This document shows, piece after piece, positions 14,198-19,611 of a DNA stretch of 19,611 nucleotides (position 1 is its first letter; each line of letters opens with the position of its first letter). The notes beneath the pieces were generated by a model. It did no database searches, had not been told where the DNA came from, and saw only the letters and a program-made list of their open reading frames with translations. Origin of the DNA: CAIZIN01 sp964483025 (GTDB lineage Bacteria; Patescibacteriota; Minisyncoccia; Phycocordibacterales; CAIZIN01); assembly GCA_964483025.1 (NCBI GenBank), contig CAYZZT010000010.1:1-19611 (forward strand). Reading direction: 5' to 3'. The translations under genes were made by a program, and so were the position numbers.

Positions 14198-16677
14198 AAA
14201 TAGCGGGAGGGACGGCACCCCAATAGCGAGAACGAATAGTCGGCATCAAACGCATGGACATTGAGCTTGCCGGAGTCGGGGCGCCAGCAGGAGTCGACGA
14301 AACGGGAGCCGGATTTCGTGCGAGGAGTCCAAGTCCAACCGTCTTCATCTAAATACTTGCCCGATTCTTTAAAATACTTTTTTTGAAATATTATATAATC
14401 TTCGAGAGATAAAGATTCTTCTATGTTTACATCTTCTGCCTTTACGTTTAATGTAGCCTTAAGTTCTGGTCTATCTTTTAAATTTTGAGTTTTGTGAACT
14501 AAAACGATACGAGATTTATCAATGCCAGAGCTTTGCAATGGAACACCTCCCAAATTTGAAACCGTTGTATTTGAACTAATTCCATCGTAATATCCATTTT
14601 TCATTTTCATTTTTTCTGATAATTCAGTGATATCTAAATCAGCAGGAATAATGAGGATATCATCAAAACCATTTTCTTCGATGGCTTGTTGCATATCTTC
14701 ACTATTTCTAGACCAAATTTCTTTGATATTTTCTTCGAAGTCTGGTAGAATATCAATACCAACTTCATTATATAAAGAAATAAATTCTTGAAGTTTTTCT
14801 TTGATATTAAGCTCTACATTTTCTTTCTTTTCAACTTTTGTATCTGGATCAGTATATGTATATTCTGCAGAAATAATAGAACTTATATTATTTTCCTTGC
14901 CTAAAATACTTTTTAATCTATTTGCCACACCTTTTGAAAAAGCGTCATTTTCTGGACCCTCCTCACTACCGAGAGAAAATTCATCTAATGGGTTTATATC
15001 CTTTTCTCTAACATTAAAGGGGTCGAGCTCTGCAAGCTCTGAAAGAGTAATATGTACAACTTTAGCAGATTTTTCTTTTAGCTCAACAGCCTTTGATTTT
15101 TCACCTCTTTCGGCTTTTATTTTTACACCATTAAAAATATCTTTTGGAAGACCGAGCTCTTCTGGAGTAACTGTTTTCAAAAATCCCTTAAGAGCAAATA
15201 TTTTAGCTGCGAGGATGTGATCTTCTCTACTTTCTTCATCGGAACCAAAAGTAAGTTCCGCGACCAATCTATCATCAATAAATTCTGCAAAAGTTTTACC
15301 GCTTTCTTTTTCCATCCCCCACTGTGAAAGAATATCACTCACCGAACCTTGAGTCATCACGAAACTTTTTAATTGAGACTTAACATTTGAGGCACTTAAA
15401 GCTCCAATTGATTTTGCTTCTTCATCAGAAAGTTCACCGGCATAGGCCTCCTGAATACTTACCATCGCTTCTGCAAGTTTTGGTAATGTTACATTTATAT
15501 CGTGCCAAGAGAGATCTATCGAACCATCGGCATTCATTAGGCGAGAAAGCATTATGTCATAGCTTTCAGATACGGGACTGTAGTTTATTTCTAAATGATT
15601 CTGCCTAAACTCTCTTTTTATTTCATCAGGCAAATCTTGTCTGTCTGAATGCTTTTCAGATTTTAAGTTTGCTGTGCAAATGATTTGATGACCATGTGCC
15701 ATCCTTAGCTCTTTGTTTCCTGTTATAGGTACCATTTTACCGGGCCTATAACTAAACAAACCTTTTATCATCGCTTGTTGATCTTTTGTAAGCCTATTAA
15801 ATTCATCATAAATTATAGGCTTTCCCTCTTGAATTGCTCTTGATTGCTTTCCATAGACAAATTTAGTAACAGGTGTTCCTGAATCATTTTCAATCCCCAT
15901 TTTGCCCCAAATATCAGACTCTCGAGTTTGTTCATTGCAAAAAACAACTTCTGCACGTTTACCCGTTAAAGTTTCCGCCACTAATTTCCCGATTGAAGTT
16001 TTTCCTGTACCAGTTGGGCCGTGAAGGAAAATAGGTCTCCCTGTAATCATCTTCTTTTCTATAAATTCAATGTACTTTTTTACCGATGGAGTCATTGCAA
16101 TTCCACCTTCCATATGAAGACCTTTTTTGTATTCTATGAGTTCATGCGCTCTAGCAATTTTGGGGTACCGAGTACTCAAAACAATAAATTCTTTCTCAAT
16201 TTCAGTTTTTTCTTTTTCTAACTTGTCCAATATACGTTTTGAAATTTTATGAGTATCTCCACCAAACAAAATCTGTTGACTTTCTCGACTGATAGCCTTT
16301 TTGAATTCTTCTGCCTTTTTAGATAAATTATCAATTTTAAAATAATTTTGCCCCAACTCTTCAATAATAGCCTCCTCATCTAAAAATCCTGATTTAGCAG
16401 ACTGTTCTCTTTGCCCTCTTATGAGCGCCTTCGCTTTTGAAATGCCACCAATTTTTTTAATATTAAAATCAGAAACTTTTTCATCTATTTCACCAATTCC
16501 CTCCTTATATATTTCTTTTTTAATTTGACTTACATCATCTTTTAATACACCCGCTTTCATTAAGGCTTTTCTAAGCTCTTTTCTATCTTCACCAAGAATA
16601 GCAAAATTAGTTTCTTTGTCTAAATTACTTTCATTATCATCAAGTTGTTGCCTTTCATTATTAGAAGAAAATTTCAT
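14191..16677 (-). CDS. MoxR/CobS-like AAA+ ATPase fused to a DGR-diversified C-terminal module
   Basis: 828-aa cytoplasmic protein. Residues 1-190 are charged and helical (coiled-coil-like around 115-165). An AAA+ domain of the AAA_5/MoxR type follows (about 195-480): Walker A GPTGTGKT (220-227), Walker B PIIYDEF (Asp291, Glu292), sensor 1 CTANL (Asn337) and arginine-finger candidates in DEIKREFRQN (Arg355, Arg358). Residues 480-580 are a linker. Residues 585-828 match the 335-aa target proteins (YTYTDP, IKEIWSRNS, IEENGFDDIL, EKMKM, TKSGSRFV), and the last 38 codons are a variable repeat ending GCRPSRYFV. MoxR-type ATPases remodel protein complexes together with vWA partners; a vWA protein is encoded downstream on the same strand. 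Having the hypermutated surface on the motor itself suggests target choice by the ATPase. Codons 1-585 have no paralogue in the window. It starts 43 bp after pheT but has its own leaderless promoter. Confidence 0.92.
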   Translation of the reverse strand: MKFSSNNERQQLDDNESNLDKETNFAILGEDRKELRKALMKAGVLKDDVSQIKKEIYKEGIGEIDEKVSDFNIKKIGGISKAKALIRGQREQSAKSGFLDEEAIIEELGQNYFKIDNLSKKAEEFKKAISRESQQILFGGDTHKISKRILDKLEKEKTEIEKEFIVLSTRYPKIARAHELIEYKKGLHMEGGIAMTPSVKKYIEFIEKKMITGRPIFLHGPTGTGKTSIGKLVAETLTGKRAEVVFCNEQTRESDIWGKMGIENDSGTPVTKFVYGKQSRAIQEGKPIIYDEFNRLTKDQQAMIKGLFSYRPGKMVPITGNKELRMAHGHQIICTANLKSEKHSDRQDLPDEIKREFRQNHLEINYSPVSESYDIMLSRLMNADGSIDLSWHDINVTLPKLAEAMVSIQEAYAGELSDEEAKSIGALSASNVKSQLKSFVMTQGSVSDILSQWGMEKESGKTFAEFIDDRLVAELTFGSDEESREDHILAAKIFALKGFLKTVTPEELGLPKDIFNGVKIKAERGEKSKAVELKEKSAKVVHITLSELAELDPFNVREKDINPLDEFSLGSEEGPENDAFSKGVANRLKSILGKENNISSIISAEYTYTDPDTKVEKKENVELNIKEKLQEFISLYNEVGIDILPDFEENIKEIWSRNSEDMQQAIEENGFDDILIIPADLDITELSEKMKMKNGYYDGISSNTTVSNLGGVPLQSSGIDKSRIVLVHKTQNLKDRPELKATLNVKAEDVNIEESLSLEDYIIFQKKYFKESGKYLDEDGWTWTPRTKSGSRFVDSCWRPDSGKLNVHAFDADYSFSLLGCRPSRYFV
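14198..14311 (-). repeat. DGR variable repeat VR3
   Basis: Aligned to the template repeat it shows 12 substitutions, all at template adenines, in codons for residues 795, 797, 799, 808, 810, 814, 816 and 818 of the ATPase. It differs from VR1/VR2 at most of these sites, showing independent diversification. The GC-rich 3' end is unchanged. Confidence 0.95.
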
Positions 16678-16683
16678 ATTTAA

Positions 16684-16692
16684 ATTATATCA
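16684..16692 (-). promoter_or_regulatory. Extended -10 promoter of the AAA+ gene (leaderless)
   Basis: TGATATAAT on the minus strand with only 6 nt to the ATG at 16677, in the 43-bp gap after pheT. No clear -35 box. It allows the DGR island to be transcribed apart from pheST. Confidence 0.7.
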
Positions 16693-16720
16693 AAAATTAC
16701 TAAAATATCTATCTTAAATA

Positions 16721-18682
16721 CTACCTCACCTGCCATCCGTCCTTCCCATTCATCTCCTCAGTAATTTTGTTCATTATTTCATTTATTTCGCTTTCCTCAA
16801 GAGTTTTTTCCATCGATTGAAGTACTAGGCGATAAGCATATGATGTTTTACCATCTTTCGAAAAGACATCAAAAAGTGAAACTCTTTTGAGTAAATCTCC
16901 TGCATATTTTTTAATTATGTTTTCAATTTCAACTTCATTCCCTTCCCCCTCTGTCCAAACTGCAATATCTCGCACTGAAAAGGGGTATTGAGAAATTGGC
17001 GAATATTTTATGATTTCCCTATCGATAAAATCAGGTAGAACCAAATTGTCACTTGCGAGTTCAATTATTTTTTCAAGATCAAATTCGACACTAGTTTGTA
17101 GTTGGTAGTTTGTAGTGGGTAGAGTAGGATGCGAGACTGGATTCCGGACTGAATCCGGAATGACAGCAATGGAGTCAATTTTCAAGGCTTCGCAAATTTC
17201 ATCAAAGACCTTTTGTATATCTTCTTCTGGAGTTTCGCCTTTTATCTTCTTTGCAAAGGCAACCGCTAAAGATAGTCTCAAACCTTCTTCATCTTTTGTA
17301 AAAACAGAACCTATTTCAAATATTTTTATTTTTGAAAGCCCGAGCAAATCTGCATATCGTAAATTTTGAACCAAAGCTTCAGACAACTGGCTTTTCAAAG
17401 TATTACGGATAAAAGATTTATCAGATGCTAAAGCATTCAATACTTCTAATTCACCTTCTGGCTGAAAAGTATATGTAAGAACTTCAGAAAAACCAGAAGC
17501 TACCAAATACTCTCTAATAATTGATTCTACAATTAGTCTTTTGTTACATTTTTGTAAAGCTATAATTTCTGGCCTTCTTGATTCAATATGTTCATATCCA
17601 TAAATCCTACCGATCTCTTCAATCAAGTCTTCTTTTATTCGTATATCAAAACGATCAGACGGAACAGCAACAACATAACTACCCTCTTTTATTTCAAAAT
17701 CAAATCCAAGTCTTTTCAAAATAGACCGTATATCAGAGTCTGCAATGTTCACACCAAGCAATCTTTCCACCTCTGCCTCACTTACATTTACACTAAATTT
17801 TTCAAAAACTTTTGGGTACACATCTTTTACTCCCTCAAGTTCCCCACCTGCAATTTGTAAAATCAAATCAACACACATTTCTAAACCATCCATTGCATAA
17901 TCTGGAGTGATTTCATTTTCAAAACGCTTTGAACTTTCATTACGTAAATTATATAAACCTGAAAATTTACGTGTAACAACTGGATCAAAATTCGCAGCTT
18001 CAACAATTATATTTTTTGTATCATTATTTATTGCTGTTTTAACACCGCCTTTTATTCCAGCAAGCACCAAAGGCCCAGAATCATCTGCTATAACACATTC
18101 TCCTTGCCCAAGCTCTATTGCTCGGTTCCTCTTATCTTCCACACCCGTAGCGTCTAGAAGGCTCAAAACCTCCCCTTCCTTGCCTGCACGAGCTGTAATG
18201 CCTCCCACGAGCTTATCCGCATCAAAAGCATGAAGTGGCTGGCCTAAGCCATACATTACATAATTGGTAATATCCACAATATTGTTGATTGATTTTTGAC
18301 CAATAGTTTCTAATCTTTCTTTTAGCCATTCTGGTGACTCGCCTATTTTTATATTTTTTATATATGCACCACAATACCGCCTACAAAGTTTTTCATCTCC
18401 AATTTTAATTTCCAATTTATTAGATACAGGAAATTCTTTTTTAGGAACAACATCCTTAAACGTAAGATTAAAAATTGCACAAATTTCTTTAGCAATACCC
18501 CTATGAGAAAGCGCGTAATGATTTCTATCTGGCAATACTTTAATATCAAAAGCTTCATCATCTCCAATTTTTTCGATATTTTCAACTTCAAAAGCATGCA
18601 TAATAATCCCGTCCACAAGTTTGTCTGTATCGGGTAGTTTTTCTTCTATGAAATCCTGTAACCAGTTTCTACTGACAATCAT
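16721..18682 (-). CDS. pheT: Phenylalanyl-tRNA synthetase beta subunit, short form
   Basis: Beta subunit of the alpha2-beta2 PheRS; it carries editing and tRNA-binding parts and pairs with PheS encoded upstream. At 653 aa it is about 140 aa shorter than typical bacterial PheT. The N-terminus (IVSRNWLQDFI) goes within 50 residues to LPDRNHYALSHRGIAKEI, so the EMAP-II-like tRNA-binding OB domain is missing. The B3/B4 editing region (about 95-290, with NIVDITNYVMYGLGQPLHAFD) and B5 (about 295-370) follow. The catalytic-like core (about 380-550) and FDX-ACB anticodon domain (about 562-653, SQYPFSVRDIAVW) complete it. Residues 506-530 (PDSVRNPVSHPTLPTTNYQL) are coded by dispersed repeat DNA read in frame. 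The ATG at 18682 lacks a Shine-Dalgarno sequence. It is separated from pheS by 336 bp of repeats. Confidence 0.93.
   Translation of the reverse strand: MIVSRNWLQDFIEEKLPDTDKLVDGIIMHAFEVENIEKIGDDEAFDIKVLPDRNHYALSHRGIAKEICAIFNLTFKDVVPKKEFPVSNKLEIKIGDEKLCRRYCGAYIKNIKIGESPEWLKERLETIGQKSINNIVDITNYVMYGLGQPLHAFDADKLVGGITARAGKEGEVLSLLDATGVEDKRNRAIELGQGECVIADDSGPLVLAGIKGGVKTAINNDTKNIIVEAANFDPVVTRKFSGLYNLRNESSKRFENEITPDYAMDGLEMCVDLILQIAGGELEGVKDVYPKVFEKFSVNVSEAEVERLLGVNIADSDIRSILKRLGFDFEIKEGSYVVAVPSDRFDIRIKEDLIEEIGRIYGYEHIESRRPEIIALQKCNKRLIVESIIREYLVASGFSEVLTYTFQPEGELEVLNALASDKSFIRNTLKSQLSEALVQNLRYADLLGLSKIKIFEIGSVFTKDEEGLRLSLAVAFAKKIKGETPEEDIQKVFDEICEALKIDSIAVIPDSVRNPVSHPTLPTTNYQLQTSVEFDLEKIIELASDNLVLPDFIDREIIKYSPISQYPFSVRDIAVWTEGEGNEVEIENIIKKYAGDLLKRVSLFDVFSKDGKTSYAYRLVLQSMEKTLEESEINEIMNKITEEMNGKDGWQVR
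17092..17161. repeat. Dispersed repeats embedded in frame in pheT
   Basis: 17092-17122 is a TAGTTTGTAGT-type repeat that matches about 27 of 31 bases after the CARDB gene (5596-5630). 17141-17161 is a palindrome with 8-bp arms ATTCCGGA/TCCGGAAT, related to the REP-like elements in the gaps (GGATTCC and GAATGACA edges). The pheT frame runs through both without a stop. Confidence 0.7.
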
Positions 18683-18770
18683 AATTTTTAATTTTAATTT
18701 TTAAATCTATCTCGACACAAATTTACGAATGGGCACGAATGACACGAATAGAATTCCTAATTCCACGTAT
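18683..18770. other. pheS-pheT gap, left part
   Basis: No gene. Contains ACGAATGGGCACGAATGACA, a short run of degenerate CACGAAT units resembling the one at 18974-19013 in inverted form. No recognisable promoter for pheT was seen. Confidence 0.4.
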
Positions 18771-18800
18771 TGTCATCCTCGCGAATGCGGGGATCCAAGT
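18771..18800. repeat. REP-like palindromic repeat, copy 3
   Basis: TGTCATCCTCGCGAATGCGG followed by GGATCCAAGT: arms ATCC-T-CGC and GCG-G-GGAT around GAAT. Inverted in orientation to the copy at 5745-5775 (edges TGTCA and CCAAG swapped). Confidence 0.7.
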
Positions 18801-18836
18801 TCTGCATTCAAAATATTTAAATACTTAAATTCAGGA

Positions 18837-18954
18837 CTTGGATTCCCGGGAGTACCCACAAGTATTTTTCTGCTGAAAAATCTTCTGGGCACAACTCGCG
18901 CCGTCGCGCTCCGTTCTTGCAGTCGGGTCCCATCCCGACTTCACGAGAATGACA
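18837..18954. repeat. Composite palindromic element in the pheS-pheT gap
   Basis: The edges are those of the REP-like repeat (CTTGGATTCCCGGGAGTACC at one end, GAGAATGACA at the other), but about 85 bp are inserted in the middle. The insert has its own hairpins: ATTTTTC/GAAAAAT (18864-18870 with 18875-18881) and AGTCGGG/CCCGACT (18921-18927 with 18934-18940). It looks like a longer member of the same family, or a nested insertion. No coding potential is seen. Confidence 0.6.
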
Positions 18955-19018
18955 GAAAGAAGTGTTGTATTTTATTCGTGTAATTCGCTGAGTTCATTCG
19001 TGTATTGGTGTCGTGTTG

Positions 19019-19611
19019 CTAAAACTGGTTGAAAATGCGTAAATCTGGCTGATAAATCATACGAACATCCGGAATTCCATATTTAATCATTGCAAACCTA
19101 TCGAGTCCAAGACCGAAAGCAAAACCACGATATTCTTCAGGATCAATATTTACACCAGAAAGCACTTTCGGATGTACCATTCCCGCACCCATCACTTCCA
19201 TCCACTTACCTTTTGTGAAAACGTCAACCTCTACCCCCGGCTCCACGAAAGGAAAAAAACTAGGCCTGAAACGAACTTTAATTTCTTCTCCAAAAAATTT
19301 TTCAAAAAAATATTCGAGTAAACCTTTCAAATCTTTCATCGTAATATCAGTGCCAACACAAAGTCCCTCAAGCTGAAAAAAGTTTGCTTCATGTGTTGCA
19401 TCTGTAGCTTCATTCCTAAAAACCCGCCCCGGCATTATAACCTTAAGTGGCGGTTTATGATTTTCCATGTAACGAATTTGCACAGGACTAGTATGTGTGC
19501 GCATAAGCAATTTTTCAGAAATTGGCTTTTTTGAGTCCTGCTTTAACCAAAAAGTATCTTGCATATCTCGTGATGAATGATCGGCAGGCACATTCAAAGC
19601 ATCAAAATTGT
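19019..19611 (-). CDS. pheS: Phenylalanyl-tRNA synthetase alpha subunit, 5'-truncated by window edge
   Basis: Catalytic alpha subunit of PheRS; attaches phenylalanine to tRNA-Phe. The frame is open to the edge and reads NFDALNVPADHSSRDMQDTF, the conserved start of the class II core, so the gene begins outside the window and the TTG at 19597 is not its start. Motif 2 is seen as GRVFRNEATDATHEANFFQL. The GAGMVHPKVL stretch and motif 3 with GFAFGLGLDRFAMIKYGIPD follow. It ends normally with DLRIFNQF. pheT follows on the same strand after 336 bp, an unusually long gap for this operon that is filled with palindromic repeats. Confidence 0.96.
   Translation of the reverse strand, partial: NFDALNVPADHSSRDMQDTFWLKQDSKKPISEKLLMRTHTSPVQIRYMENHKPPLKVIMPGRVFRNEATDATHEANFFQLEGLCVGTDITMKDLKGLLEYFFEKFFGEEIKVRFRPSFFPFVEPGVEVDVFTKGKWMEVMGAGMVHPKVLSGVNIDPEEYRGFAFGLGLDRFAMIKYGIPDVRMIYQPDLRIFNQF

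Noticed and set aside
8106..14311. CRISPR-like array from repeated short segments
   Set aside because: The repeats are 114 bp, kilobases apart, partly coding and differ only at template adenines.

Overview
The window is an AT-rich stretch of a small-genome bacterium, most likely a member of the Candidate Phyla Radiation (Patescibacteria, Parcubacteria-like). This placement is inference. It rests on a short PheT that goes straight from its N-terminal segment into the B3/B4 region without the usual tRNA-binding OB domain, a VPYTG-type sortase substrate next to a sortase, several genes whose start codon lies only 6-12 nt after a TATAAT box (leaderless or nearly so), and many small GC-rich palindromic repeats between genes.

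Layout. (1) 1-1776: 3' part of thrS with a strong terminator. (2) 1836-5665: surface block: a sortase (-) with a secreted VPYTG-anchored protein (-), then a 170-bp cluster of hairpins, then a divergent membrane-anchored CARDB protein (+) with a terminator of nearly the same stem sequence as the thrS one. (3) 5779-7878: gyrB (-). (4) 8004-16692: an island built around a diversity-generating retroelement (DGR). (5) 16721-19611: pheT and the 3' part of pheS (-), separated by 336 bp of palindromic repeats.

The island is the important part. Its core is a DGR reverse transcriptase (12429-13421, -), an Avd-type accessory protein (13423-13794, +) and a 114-bp template repeat (TR, 13793-13906, read on -). 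Three variable repeats (VRs) form the last codons of three genes: an 828-aa MoxR/CobS-like AAA+ ATPase (14191-16677) and two identical copies of a 335-aa protein (8099-9106 and 11373-12380). On the coding strand, 27 of the 28 TR-VR differences fall on TR adenines (15 of 16 in the 335-aa copies, 12 of 12 in the ATPase), which is the signature of mutagenic retrohoming. The three proteins share a C-terminal module of about 245-270 aa ending in GCRPSRYFV. A 699-aa protein with an N-terminal HEIEH zincin-like motif, a long charged linker and a C-terminal vWA domain with an intact DxSxS site lies between the two 335-aa copies.

Working model (inference): the AAA+ ATPase and vWA/metallopeptidase form a MoxR-vWA type machine. 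Its recognition surface is hypermutated by the DGR, both on the ATPase itself and on stand-alone adaptor proteins carrying the same module. That would be a diversifying sensor or conflict system embedded between housekeeping genes. Unusual points are the head-to-head avd/RT pair with a 1-bp gap, the avd stop codon lying inside the TR boundary, the perfect 1,075-bp duplication that includes a supposedly hypervariable VR, and a non-coding 60-bp 3' flank shared by all three targets but absent from the TR.
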